Position numbers and translations under genes: made by a program
Assembly: GCA_947258905.1 (NCBI GenBank)
Contig: CAMYKF010000050.1
Coordinates: 1 to 30,097 of the forward strand
DNA: 30,097 bases
Direction: 5' to 3'
Origin: an uncultured Pirellulaceae bacterium
Lineage (GTDB): Bacteria > Planctomycetota > Planctomycetia > Pirellulales > Pirellulaceae
Shown: in pieces, positions 15,869-24,344 of the stretch
How the letters are laid out: the number at the start of each line of letters is the position of its first letter
Position numbering within the stretch: the first letter of the stretch is position 1
Notes under the pieces: model-generated
What the model was told of the DNA's origin: nothing
The model's database searches: none
What the model saw: the letters and a program-made list of their open reading frames with translations, nothing else

Positions 15869-17455
15869 ATGAACGCTGCTTGTCGATGTTCGGTTTCCAA
15901 ACTTGTCATTTGTGCCTTAATCGGACTGACGATTGTTCTTTCGTCTCAAACCGGAACAACGATCGCCGGCGATGCGAACAACTGGTTGCAGGAAGAATCT
16001 GACACTCAGGCAGAATCAACGGACGATGATCCGTCCCTTCACGCGATCTCCGGAAACTTGTGGTACACCACGTATTTCTATACGGCAGGCGAAGCCATCA
16101 TTCATGGCTTTGAAGATGACACGCAAGTGCGATTGATTTCGGTGGATCAGGGCGGAACGGTTTTCTCGGGAACCGTCAACGCCAACGAAGCCAAACAAGT
16201 GAATACCGGCGCTGGGGTATTCAGTTTTGTCGCCAACAAAAAGGCCAGCATTCTTGTGGGCACTCCCAGCTCCTGCGCGGTAGTCGGCTACTGGCTTCGT
16301 GATCAGGATGGCAGCTTTCGCGCCCAGCGGCTGTTTTCGCACTTGCCGAGCAATTCCAGCCATTCGCAGGACTGTCGGGTGGTCGTCTGGGCCTGGGAAG
16401 ATATCGAAGTCACGATCAGCGACCTGACCGCAGACAAGCTTGTCGACAAGGTGAAGATTGAGGCAGGCAAGTTCCATGAAATCACCGGCGAATCGCTGGG
16501 AGAAATAAACAACCATATCATCGATTTCCAGGCCAACAAACCGTCCATGAGCGTGCAGGTCTACTATGACGAGGGCTATTTTGTACCTTCCGAGTCTGGA
16601 CGGGGCGCGGGTCGACTGTTTTACACCTATGTCGGCACCATCACCAACAATGAAAACGACCTGAACCTCATCTCTTACTACACGGATACAAAAGTCCGCG
16701 TTGAGGACGCCGTCAGTGGCGAAGAGATCTTTTCTGGCACCATTGCAAAAGGCCAGATACACACAATCACCCAGTCCGGTCGCTATGTGAAGGTCACATC
16801 AGAGCATGAAATCTCTGTACTCGTCGCGCCCTGCAAACACTACAGCGGAATCTACGCCGAACATCATTTCGGAGTCGGTGGTGAAGGAACCGGCATCGAC
16901 CGCGAGTTTCTGCTGACGACCACCCGGGAGCTGTGGGTATTTTCGTATTACCCCATGAACAATGTGCAGGTATACAACGCCCTGACCAATGAGCTGGTCT
17001 GGCAAGGTGTGCTGGAAAATGGCCAGGTTCAGGGCGTACACCCCGGGCAGGGTTTCTTTCGCGTTGAATCCGCAAAGGGCGTCAGCGTGATGGGCGGTGC
17101 GGCAAGTTGTGGTGCCGAATTCTCGCCGGCAACGAGCCTGTTCGCCATCGACGAAGCGTTGTTCAAGGTCGTGCAAATCATTCGTGAAGAGCGGCAACGC
17201 AACGCAGCTGCCATGGGCCAATCGCTAACTGAAGCACAGCTAAACGCACCACTCACCGATGATGAAACCAAACGTGCCAACGAGTATGTGCGTCGTGAGA
17301 CTGGGGATGCTGATTACTCTGAGAGCGAATTCGGTGCCCGGCTTCGTGAGATCCAGAAAAATCAAATGCAGAATCAACAACAGAACCAAAAGAAGCAGGA
17401 CGGTGATAAGGGGCAGGAAAACGATGTTGAAGAAGAGTCCGACGGTGACGAATAA
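15869..17455 (+). CDS. secreted protein with four beta-sandwich-like repeats
   Basis: The 528-residue product starts with a signal peptide (hydrophobic 11-27, cleavage near 33). Four repeats of about 90-97 residues follow, centred at about 85-140, 178-235, 275-325 and 365-415. Each has the same plan: (T/N)-x-V-x-V strand, a short charged turn, an F/W-x-G-x-(V/I/L) strand, a G-(Q/K/V)-x-H/Q strand, a (F/Y)-x-V strand and an S-(V/I)-x-V edge. An example is TKVRVEDAVSGEEIFSGTIA. The plan resembles the repeats of IgGFc-binding-protein N-terminal domains, but this is a pattern guess. The last 95 residues are charged, Gln-rich and end in an acidic tail. ATG 15869 has GAGAGG upstream. The binding partner is unknown. 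Confidence 0.75.
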   Translation: MNAACRCSVSKLVICALIGLTIVLSSQTGTTIAGDANNWLQEESDTQAESTDDDPSLHAISGNLWYTTYFYTAGEAIIHGFEDDTQVRLISVDQGGTVFSGTVNANEAKQVNTGAGVFSFVANKKASILVGTPSSCAVVGYWLRDQDGSFRAQRLFSHLPSNSSHSQDCRVVVWAWEDIEVTISDLTADKLVDKVKIEAGKFHEITGESLGEINNHIIDFQANKPSMSVQVYYDEGYFVPSESGRGAGRLFYTYVGTITNNENDLNLISYYTDTKVRVEDAVSGEEIFSGTIAKGQIHTITQSGRYVKVTSEHEISVLVAPCKHYSGIYAEHHFGVGGEGTGIDREFLLTTTRELWVFSYYPMNNVQVYNALTNELVWQGVLENGQVQGVHPGQGFFRVESAKGVSVMGGAASCGAEFSPATSLFAIDEALFKVVQIIREERQRNAAAMGQSLTEAQLNAPLTDDETKRANEYVRRETGDADYSESEFGARLREIQKNQMQNQQQNQKKQDGDKGQENDVEEESDGDE

Positions 17456-17487
17456 CGGACTCCGCAGCTGTCAAGGCCCACGGTCGC

Positions 17488-17506
17488 CGATCGCTCCGCG
17501 ATCGTG
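17488..17506. repeat. 19-bp palindromic unit, copy 1
   Basis: The arms CGATCGC and GCGATCG pair perfectly around TCC, then GTG. The copy lies 33 bp past the stop of the secreted repeat protein and could serve as its terminator, although no T-run follows. Confidence 0.65.
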
Positions 17507-17709
17507 TCGGTACCAAAATCGATCGTTGCGACTACCACAAAAGCGCGACGCGCCAGCGAGGGATCATGACCGCTGCCCCTCGCTAGCCAGATTTTTCGTC
17601 GGTCGACGTAGGTCATTGGTACAACAACAATACACAAACATGAGTTATCCAAATACGTGAAAACTCCTGTAGCGCGTCGGGCTGTTGTACATTCTCACAG
17701 CTCTTTATT

Positions 17710-17728
17710 CGATCGCTCTGTGATCGTG
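17710..17728. repeat. 19-bp palindromic unit, copy 2
   Basis: This is a direct repeat of the 17488 copy with 17 of 19 bases identical: CGATCGC, TCT, GTGATCG, TG. One G-T pair replaces a G-C pair in the stem. Confidence 0.6.
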
Positions 17729-17808
17729 GCGCGTTAGCGAAATGACAGAGCCTGTGGCACCCGTGCGAGACAGACGACGCACAATTCGTCAACCGAATCT
17801 GGTCCTGG

Positions 17809-18375
17809 TTACTCAGGCAGATAGGCGGCTGGCAAGCGTGTTGTCTCATATCCCTTGCTACGTCCCTTCTTGATCAGCGGTAGAAAGATTCCCGTTGTCA
17901 TCACTGGCAGCAACACGATCACCCACAGCTTGCGAAGGACAGACAGGTTGCCCGTGCCGAAGAGCACAATCGGGAACAGGATCAAAAGGAGTACCGAGGC
18001 AATAAGACCAGCCCACGACGCATAAAACCACAGGTTATTTCCCTGAGTGAATCGAATATTATCGGCGTAAGGCTGCAGTCGCTGGTGCAGACCACGAACG
18101 ACTTTGAGATATTTTGCATCCATTGCCGGGTCTTTTTTGCCATACAGGGCATTGGAGAAAACGATTTTTGTTGTTCGGCTTTGGACGATGCAGCGATACA
18201 CCATGGTTCCGGCATGGGCGGGTGACGTTCCATCGCACACGAGTGTCACGGATTTGACATCAGCGAATTCGATACGGGACTTTTCTACACCGTTGCGTGT
18301 GCGAACCAACGCATCGTTGCCAAGACTGACTTCTTCGGGTTTTGAAAACAGTGTGTGACGTTGATTGATTTTCAT
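17809..18375 (-). CDS. small membrane protein, two C-terminal helices
   Basis: The 188-residue product has a soluble N-terminal part of about 110 residues with alternating strands (VSLGNDALVRTR, SRIEFADVKSVTLV, TMVYRCIVQSRTTKIVFS), loosely like a pleckstrin-type lipid-binding fold. Two transmembrane helices follow at about 116-139 and 148-168, and a short basic tail, KKGRSKGYETTR. There is no signal peptide, so the N-terminal part should be cytoplasmic. The start at 18375 has a very good GGGAGGA about 7 bp upstream, which excludes the longer frame to 18495. I do not recognise a named family. It is the only apparently intact gene in a region of gene fragments. Confidence 0.75.
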   Translation of the reverse strand: MKINQRHTLFSKPEEVSLGNDALVRTRNGVEKSRIEFADVKSVTLVCDGTSPAHAGTMVYRCIVQSRTTKIVFSNALYGKKDPAMDAKYLKVVRGLHQRLQPYADNIRFTQGNNLWFYASWAGLIASVLLLILFPIVLFGTGNLSVLRKLWVIVLLPVMTTGIFLPLIKKGRSKGYETTRLPAAYLPE

Positions 18376-18514
18376 TGATGTTCCTCCCGACCCTGGCCGG
18401 AATTGACTTTTGAACTGGATTCGCCTTGTGAAGCGGGTAGAGCGATAAAGATGTTTCACACACGAAACAAGCCAGTTGGCTACCTGTGACACCAAAATCC
18501 AGACAAAAGCGAAA

Positions 18515-18546
18515 TATCAATGAAAACGGCTCACATTTCATTGATA
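18515..18546. terminator. perfect 11-bp hairpin at the end of the MOSC fragment
   Basis: TATCAATGAAA and TTTCATTGATA are exact complements around a 10-base loop. On the minus strand the hairpin overlaps the last codons and stop of the truncated MOSC fragment and lies upstream of the membrane-protein gene. Terminator or recombination scar are both possible. Confidence 0.5.
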
Positions 18547-18710
18547 CCCTGGAGGCGATCGCCGACCAGGTCTTCGTCAGCGGTCACTTCGACCGTTTCC
18601 GCTTTGTTGATCGGTTCGCCGCGACCTGGTCGCAGTCCGATCCATTCAACCTGGCCGGTGGCGGGACAGTTAGCGAGGATGTCGGCCATGCGTGGCTGTG
18701 TGGAGGACAT
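18531..18710 (-). pseudogene. truncated MOSC-domain gene copy (5' part only)
   Basis: The 59-residue frame from the ATG at 18710 aligns without gaps to the first 54 residues or so of the intact MOSC protein at 23735-24259: QPRM, ATGQVEWIGLRPGRGEP (against ATGQVQWIGLRPGRGEP) and DEDLVGDRLQG (against DQGLDGDRFQG). Homology stops just after DRLQG, the frame adds INEM and ends. The active-site region of the MOSC domain, including its Cys, is absent, so the product cannot be functional as MOSC. The DNA is also similar across this span. It is probably a partial duplication or a decayed paralogue. Confidence 0.8.
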
Positions 18711-18725
18711 GGACAATTGACTCCA

Positions 18726-18947
18726 TTACCGCATCAACCCAGGCATGACCGGCTGCAGACCGAATTCATCCAGGACTTCCTGCTGATTTTCACCGCCAAA
18801 GTCGGCGAATGCTCGATCAATCACTTCCAGCGAACTCAACCTGGATTGTGTCGGTTCGGCGTGTGCCCCCAGTAGCGGTGGACTGACCGTTTCATTGGCT
18901 GAGGGAGCTTGGACAGCCTTAAACTCGTCGGGCATTAGCGGCCGCAC
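18726..18947 (-). pseudogene. remnant ORF, possibly the C-terminus of a surface protein
   Basis: The frame encodes 73 residues and is open farther upstream without a convincing start (the first candidate is a GTG at 18947 with no ribosome-binding site). The ending SLEVIDRAFADFGGENQQEVLDEFG resembles the tails of large planctomycete extracellular proteins. No domain supports this firmly. It lies 15 bp before the MOSC fragment on the same strand and may be non-coding. Confidence 0.3.
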
Positions 18948-18982
18948 TTGTACGCGGTCATCAGTCGGTTGAGGCGATCGAA

Positions 18983-19246
18983 TTGCTAAACCAGCTGCAT
19001 GAGAAACTGGAAACTGCCGAGTTCAAGGCAAACGGATATTCGCCGGCGGCTGTGTGGTTTTATCTGGCCATGGCGTTGAACGAGCAAGGTCACGCCGAGC
19101 AGGCCGACGAGTGGCTCGATCGCGCGAGCGCCTGGTGCGACAACAAGTCAGTCACGGACGAATCCGTGGAAACTTGGGATCTTCGATTGATCAATCGCCT
19201 GCTGCGCGAGGAAGCTGCCCTATCAGACGATAGGGATAAGAATTAG
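18983..19246 (+). pseudogene. TPR-like C-terminal gene remnant
   Basis: The 87-residue frame holds a tetratricopeptide-like helical pair: SPAAVWFYLAMALNEQGHAE followed by QADEWLDRASAWCD, then a WDLRLINRLLREEAAL helix. This is the usual C-terminal end of large planctomycete kinases and TPR proteins. The frame is open upstream to about 18923 with more helix-like sequence but then meets a stop, and the start codon would be a TTG without a ribosome-binding site. The N-terminal bulk of the gene is missing, so it is most likely a remnant. Confidence 0.55.
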
Positions 19247-19285
19247 ACGGGTTGAGGTTCTTACCCAGCGGGCGTCGCTGAGAGT

Positions 19286-19308
19286 CGGCGGCTGGAAGCC
19301 ACCGCTAC
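19286..19308 (+). repeat. dispersed 23-bp REP-like element, copy 3
   Basis: It is identical over 23 bases to the copy at 14510-14532, 4.8 kb away. It lies between the end of the TPR remnant and the end of the DUF1501 gene, in intergenic DNA like the other copies. Confidence 0.85.
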
Positions 19309-19319
19309 GGGAATGGCGA

Positions 19320-20627
19320 CTAGCCAAATAGTTGCTTGATGATCGTGCCGTCGCGCACGATGGCCACCGGGCGGCCGACGCTGGTGTGGTATTCCTTGCG
19401 GTGGTCAATGCCGAGGGAATGGAAGAACGATGCGGCGACGTCCTCGGGCTTGAAGCCTTCATGACGCGGTGCCGAAGCCGAATCGTCGCTTTCGCCAATC
19501 ACCTGGCCGCCACGCACGCCGCCGCCGGCCATCAGCATGAACATGCAACGTGGATAGTGATCGCGGCCGCCTTCGGCACTGCGGGTATTGATCTTCGGTG
19601 TGCGACCGAATTCGCCCGAGGCGTAAACCGTCGTGGAATCCAGCAGACCCTTCTGCTCCAGACCAACCAGCAATCCGGAAAGCCCGGCGTCCAGTTTTGG
19701 CAACAGGTCATTCTTGAGCCGTGTGAAGTTGTTCTGATGTGTGTCCCAGCCGCCCAGCGTAATCGTGACAAAGCGAACGCCGGCTTCCACCAGCCGACTG
19801 GCCAGCAGGCAGCTTTGGCTAAACCCGTCTTCACCAAACAAACTGCGGAAACTTTCGGACTCCTGGCTCACGTCAAACGCCTGGCGAGTGCGGCGTGATG
19901 TGATCATGTCAAACGCCTTCTGGCTGAATTCATCCAGCCCGCTCAGCAAATCATCGTTTTCCTGAATGGTATGGAAACGGGTGTCGAGGTCACGCAGCAA
20001 GGACTGCCGTCGTTCAATTTCCTCCAGCTTGATGCCACCGAACAGCTGAATACCGCGGACATTGAACGGCTGGCCCGGTTGCGGCACGGCGTTGGTGATC
20101 AGCGGGGCGTATTTGACACCCAGATGACCGGGCCCCTGGTTTTCACGCGGAATGGCAACATAGGGTGGCAGATCCCCGGGGGCCGTCAGTTCCCGTGTCA
20201 CGACCGCACCCAGTGCGGGATACTCGAATGACGGCGTGGGCCGGTTGCCGCTAAACACAAATTTCTGACCGAGTGGATGAGCGCCCAGCGTGTGTGACAC
20301 ACCGCGGATGATCGCGTATTTGTCGGCGCACTCGGCCATCTTTGGCAAGTGCTCGGAAACCTCGATTCCCGCAACGTTGGATTTGATCGTGGCAAAGCTG
20401 CCGCGAATTTCGACCGGACCATTCGGCTTGGGATCGAAGGTGTCGATATGCGAGGGACCGCCGACCAATTCGACAAAGATGGCCGACTTGCCGCGGGCAG
20501 TTTCATCGACTTGACCGGCACTGGCCAACCGCAGGTAGCTGCTCATAGTCAATCCGGCCGCGCCCACTGCGCCCACACGAATCGCGTCGCGGCGTGTAAC
20601 ACCATCACATTGTCGATATCGTTTCAT
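19320..20627 (-). CDS. DUF1501 family protein, Tat-exported
   Basis: The 435-residue product belongs to the DUF1501 family, a sulfatase/phosphatase-like fold greatly expanded in planctomycetes. The N-terminus has a twin-arginine signal, TRRDAIRVGAVGAAGL at about 11-26, so the folded protein should be exported. Family landmarks are FVELVGGPSHIDTFDPKP (about 51-68), GVSHTLGAHPLGQKFVFSG (about 109), VTITLGGWDTHQNNF (about 287), YASGEFGRTPKIN (about 332), GRDHYPRCMFMLMAGGGVRGG (about 347) and the C-terminal HSLGID. Length is normal. It follows the DUF1549/DUF1553 gene on the same strand across a 247-bp gap filled with palindromes; these two families are habitual neighbours. The substrate is unknown. 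Confidence 0.92.
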   Translation of the reverse strand: MKRYRQCDGVTRRDAIRVGAVGAAGLTMSSYLRLASAGQVDETARGKSAIFVELVGGPSHIDTFDPKPNGPVEIRGSFATIKSNVAGIEVSEHLPKMAECADKYAIIRGVSHTLGAHPLGQKFVFSGNRPTPSFEYPALGAVVTRELTAPGDLPPYVAIPRENQGPGHLGVKYAPLITNAVPQPGQPFNVRGIQLFGGIKLEEIERRQSLLRDLDTRFHTIQENDDLLSGLDEFSQKAFDMITSRRTRQAFDVSQESESFRSLFGEDGFSQSCLLASRLVEAGVRFVTITLGGWDTHQNNFTRLKNDLLPKLDAGLSGLLVGLEQKGLLDSTTVYASGEFGRTPKINTRSAEGGRDHYPRCMFMLMAGGGVRGGQVIGESDDSASAPRHEGFKPEDVAASFFHSLGIDHRKEYHTSVGRPVAIVRDGTIIKQLFG

Positions 20628-20653
20628 GAGTTCAATCTCGCTTGATTCGAGTA

Positions 20654-20852
20654 CCCTCTCCCCGTGTGGAAGAGGGCAGTGTGAGGGGGATCATGCCTCT
20701 TTGTTGGTGATCATTTCCACTCTTTGCCACGCATTTCTTTCGCCGCTTATTTCACTCGTTGTAGTGCGTTGACGCTGCCATCAACCCTCACCCGCCGCTA
20801 CGCGGCGACCCCCGTCGCGCCGGGATCTTCGACTCTCCCATTCCTCGGAGAG
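20654..20852. repeat. nested palindromic elements between DUF1549 and DUF1501 genes
   Basis: Four inverted repeats are packed in about 200 bp: CCCTCT/AGAGGG at 20654-20676, GTGAGGG/CCCTCAC at 20681-20687 and 20785-20791, CGCCGC-TAC-GCGGCG at 20793-20807, and CTCTCC/GGAGAG at 20833-20852. They resemble the intergenic CCTCTCCC-type elements found in many bacterial genomes. Within an operon they could lower expression of the downstream DUF1501 gene or protect the upstream message. Confidence 0.7.
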
Positions 20853-20874
20853 GTGGCAAGGCCAAAATGCGCTG

Positions 20875-23676
20875 TCAGTGATTCACAATAAATTCTTTCG
20901 TATTCAGCAGGCTCCACATGATGCCACGCATGCCGTTGGCCAGCTCCCTTTCCTCCGCCAGATAGGTCTGACATCGTTCGATCTCGGCGTCGGTGGGGGG
21001 TCGGCTAAGCGTGCGCAACCACGCTTCCGTAATCAGAGCCTCGCGATCGACCGGGCGAGTATCCCTGACAAATACGCGGGCGCGTTGCCTTAGCGGTGCA
21101 ATATTTTGTTCCAGTCTGCGAACCTGCTCCAGCGTTTGTGCGGCCTTTTCGTCCTCACCGCGATTTTTGAGTTGCGTCAGAATGACTCTTAGCTGCCGCC
21201 TCCGCTCTTCCTGCCGGACGAGTTGCCGCCGCTCCTGATTGGTCAGCGGCTGGGAACCCAGTTCCTGATCCAGCTGACCCAACCAGCCGTCACGCTGAGC
21301 CAGCGAGGTGTGAATGTCGCGGTCGTTCTGCAGATAGACTGTCTGGATCAGGCTCGTTTCATCCGAGCGCTCACAATCGCATGTGCTGACTCGCTGTGAC
21401 TTGCCAAAAATACGCAGGGCAAATGCCGGATTGCCTGCGCGTCCGCGTCCACGTGGCAGGGCGGTTCCGGGAATGGCAATGGCGCGTTCGGCGGTTTGCT
21501 CGCGAAACTGCTTGTTACGTTTTGACGCAGCCGTCGCCTGAGTCACGGCGTCATACATGACTTCGGCCGGCAAACGCCGGGGCAGGGCGCGGCTGAAGTT
21601 GCGTCGATCGTTTTGATTCGTTTCATTCGGCTGCCACGACAACTGATATATGTGGCTGCCCGTAATTTCCCGATGCAGCCATTTCAGATCGTAGCCGTTG
21701 GCGACAAACTCGCTGGCCAGGTAATCCAGCAACGCGCCATTGCTCGGCGGATTGGCCAGATTCAAATCATCCGGCGGATCGACGATTCCCACACCGAAGT
21801 AGCGTGCCCAGACCCGATTCACAATCGCCTTGGCAAAGTAAGGGTTGTCGTCTCTCAGCATCCAGTTCAGGGCTGGTTCGCGGGCGTCGGCGTAATCGGA
21901 AAGCTGCACCGAGTCGCTGCCCAGCAGGATGGCGTCAGTGTAGAAACGCGTGCGATTGCGATTTCGAAGCTTCTGCTTCTGTTCCGGAGTCGTTGCCTGT
22001 TGAATCTGTTCCCGCAATTCCCGCTGGGCCTGCGCCAGATCGTCGCGACTCCTGCGCGGCTGATTCACAACCAGTTCGGGAAACGGCACGGTCTTGCCAT
22101 CCCGCACCGCCTGGGTCAATGTGCGTCGCAGGTTGCCGCCACGCGTGTTTTTCGGGTCGACCCCGATCGCCTCAAACAGTGCCGCCACTTCTTCGGCCTC
22201 GCTGCGTCGCGCCGGTCGCTGTGGTGGTGAAATCGAGACGCCGGTAAAAAAACGCGAAAACTGTGTGAAGTCGTCTTGCGTCCACTGGTCAAAGGGATGC
22301 TTGTGGCACTGGGCGCATTGCAGCCTGACACCAAGAAAAGCGTGGGCAAAGCTGATCGCCCGGTCATCGCCCTCGCGAAATTCCCGTCGCATCCAGTAAT
22401 AGGGCAGCGAATCGCCGGACGCGAAACCCTCACTGGAACGATCCGCGGCGTCCGCGCTCATGCGCTGGCAGTATTCCGTGTACGATTCGCCCTCGTTGCG
22501 GCTGACCGACATGACCAGACCCGAAACGATCTGGTCGTAAGGCACGTTTTTCTCGACACGCCGGTAAATCCAGTCGTACCAGCCGCGGGCGGCCCCATTG
22601 CCATAGGCAACATTGTTCAGTTGCTGCGAACTGTTGCCGGTCAGGTCACATAGAAACGTGGTCCACCATGCGGCATAGGCCGGCGACTCAAGCAACTCGT
22701 CAATTTTTCTGGTTCGCTTGTCCGGTGATGCATCGGCCAGAAACTCGCGAATCTCCTCAGGCGAGGGCAGCGTACCGCTAATGTCCAAACTGGCCCGCCG
22801 CAGGAATGTCGCGTCATCGGCCAATTCCGAAGGACGGATACCCAGTTTGTTGAGCTTTTCAATCACCAGTTGATCGATACGCGTCGGATTCGCAAACGGC
22901 GTCTCGCCGGTCGACAACGTTTGGCCGACCGGATTGAGCACCGGTACGGACTCCACGGCGTTGTCATAGAACACAATCACGTGCGTGTCGCCAACACTTC
23001 CGCCGCTGACCAATCCGTTTTCGGTGATGCCGGCGACTTCGGGATCGTTAGACTGAAAACGAGCCAGGGGCGTCACATCCTCACGCGTGCCGTTGCTCCA
23101 GGTCGCCACGACCTGCAATTGATCACGCTGCTCGGGCGAGGTGATGACCTCGGTTGGCGTAACATCGAGGCTGAGCAGTCGCTGCTGGTCATCGGCCTCC
23201 GCTCCGCCGCCGGCAATCCAGTTTTCAATCAGCCGGTATTGCCAGCTGTTCTTTTCGTAACGCAAACCGCCTTCATGAAAATCGGCATCGGTCGGCTTGG
23301 TCAGGATCATGCTTGCGGCCGGGTCATCCAGATCGACACGCCAGGCCCCGTCTTCCAGCAACGCCTGATGGTCCGTGTCGAAGTCATATCCAAACAGGGA
23401 GAGACGAAACCCGCCCTGTCCCTGAAACGAACCGTGACAGGCGCGACCATTGCAGCCCAAACGACCCAGCAGTGGGCTGACATGACGCTGGAAATCCGGC
23501 GTTTCTGTATTGGTGCCCGCAAAACGTTGATCAACCGGCGGCAAAACATCCGCGTGTTCACCGGTCGCTACAAATGGTTGAACCGTTGGTGAAGGTTGAC
23601 CCGAGATGGCAACAAGTAGACCGAGCAGACCCGGCACCAGGGAAATCAAAACCAATCGATTGTTGGAAACACCCAT
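20875..23676 (-). CDS. DUF1549/DUF1553 protein with cytochrome-like and Big2 domains
   Basis: The 933-residue product is a typical planctomycete extracytoplasmic protein. In order: a signal segment (about 8-24), a cytochrome-like region with C75-x4-C80-H81 (GCNGRACHG), a Big2-like Ig domain at about 167-250 (DVTPTEVITSPEQRDQLQVV, ATWSNGTREDVT), DUF1549 at about 265-470 containing a CAQCH haem motif (454-458, followed by KHPFDQWTQDDF), and DUF1553 from about 590 (AREPALNWMLRDDNPYFAKA, VNRVWARYFGVGIV) to the end. A coiled-coil, Arg/Gln-rich insert sits at about 800-860. Haem binding is inferred from the motifs. ATG 23676 is two codons after a GTG at 23682; GGGCGAG lies upstream of both. It starts 58 bp after the MOSC stop. 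Confidence 0.92.
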   Translation of the reverse strand: MGVSNNRLVLISLVPGLLGLLVAISGQPSPTVQPFVATGEHADVLPPVDQRFAGTNTETPDFQRHVSPLLGRLGCNGRACHGSFQGQGGFRLSLFGYDFDTDHQALLEDGAWRVDLDDPAASMILTKPTDADFHEGGLRYEKNSWQYRLIENWIAGGGAEADDQQRLLSLDVTPTEVITSPEQRDQLQVVATWSNGTREDVTPLARFQSNDPEVAGITENGLVSGGSVGDTHVIVFYDNAVESVPVLNPVGQTLSTGETPFANPTRIDQLVIEKLNKLGIRPSELADDATFLRRASLDISGTLPSPEEIREFLADASPDKRTRKIDELLESPAYAAWWTTFLCDLTGNSSQQLNNVAYGNGAARGWYDWIYRRVEKNVPYDQIVSGLVMSVSRNEGESYTEYCQRMSADAADRSSEGFASGDSLPYYWMRREFREGDDRAISFAHAFLGVRLQCAQCHKHPFDQWTQDDFTQFSRFFTGVSISPPQRPARRSEAEEVAALFEAIGVDPKNTRGGNLRRTLTQAVRDGKTVPFPELVVNQPRRSRDDLAQAQRELREQIQQATTPEQKQKLRNRNRTRFYTDAILLGSDSVQLSDYADAREPALNWMLRDDNPYFAKAIVNRVWARYFGVGIVDPPDDLNLANPPSNGALLDYLASEFVANGYDLKWLHREITGSHIYQLSWQPNETNQNDRRNFSRALPRRLPAEVMYDAVTQATAASKRNKQFREQTAERAIAIPGTALPRGRGRAGNPAFALRIFGKSQRVSTCDCERSDETSLIQTVYLQNDRDIHTSLAQRDGWLGQLDQELGSQPLTNQERRQLVRQEERRRQLRVILTQLKNRGEDEKAAQTLEQVRRLEQNIAPLRQRARVFVRDTRPVDREALITEAWLRTLSRPPTDAEIERCQTYLAEERELANGMRGIMWSLLNTKEFIVNH

Positions 23677-23734
23677 GTACACTCGCCCACGTCGTTTCGT
23701 CTGTTATGAAGTCTTGTTCGCAAGACCAACCGCG

Positions 23735-24259
23735 TCATGCTGACTGGTCTTTGTCGTCGTCAACAAGCTCGACGAATTCCACGCGATCGCCGACGCTGAT
23801 TTGACCGTTCTCAATCACACAGGCCGTAATGCCTCCGTGGCCACGCATGGCATTATACCCGCCCGGCCCCAGCTTGCGTTCCATTTGTGAACATGGGGCG
23901 CAGGGGCCGGTTCCCTGCAAAAGCACATTACCAATCCGGAATCGAGTGCCCTTGAGCGCGGTCAGGTTAATACCGCTGACCACGATATTGCGCCGGGTCC
24001 GTCCCGGGTCGATCGAGTCGCGACCCAGCATGGCAGCGACCGCGTCCAGATGTTCACGCTGGATCAACGTCACCTGTCGCTCGGCGCCGGGCCGTCCCTG
24101 AAAACGATCTCCGTCCAGTCCCTGATCGGTGGTGGCCCGAACCTTTTTCACTTGTTGAACCGGTTCACCCCGACCGGGCCGCAGGCCGATCCATTGAACC
24201 TGGCCGGTTGCGTGAAACGCGGATCGGATTTCGGACATGCGTGGCTGGGCGGAAGACAT
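23735..24259 (-). CDS. MOSC-domain protein
   Basis: The 174-residue product is a stand-alone MOSC domain, the sulfur-carrier fold of molybdenum-cofactor sulfurases and of the YiiM/mARC group, which handles molybdenum cofactor and detoxifies N-hydroxylated compounds. Landmarks are WIGLRPGRGEPVQQV (23-37), GLDGDRFQGRPGAERQVTLI (47-66), the RRNIVVSGINLTAL strand (89-102) and GPCAPCSQMERKLGPGGYNAMRGHGGITA (118-146), with C120 and C123 near the usual cofactor-binding Cys. I chose ATG 24259 because the N-terminal copy at 18710 begins at the same residue. It probably heads the operon with DUF1549 and DUF1501, an unusual partner for them. A truncated second copy lies 5 kb away. Confidence 0.88.
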   Translation of the reverse strand: MSSAQPRMSEIRSAFHATGQVQWIGLRPGRGEPVQQVKKVRATTDQGLDGDRFQGRPGAERQVTLIQREHLDAVAAMLGRDSIDPGRTRRNIVVSGINLTALKGTRFRIGNVLLQGTGPCAPCSQMERKLGPGGYNAMRGHGGITACVIENGQISVGDRVEFVELVDDDKDQSA

Positions 24260-24344
24260 GGGCGCTTTCTTGTTCGGATAAAAAGTATCGTAGTCGATTT
24301 GGTACCACTCACCAACGCTGCGTTTGCGCGACGCGACGAATAAA

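Larger units (their letters stand above)
17456..17808. other. intergenic region with palindromic repeats
   Basis: This 353-bp convergent gap contains two copies of a 19-bp palindromic unit (17488 and 17710) and an imperfect inverted repeat, GCCAGCGAGG at 17552-17561 against CCTCGCTAGC at 17578-17587. No protein gene is apparent. Confidence 0.65.
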
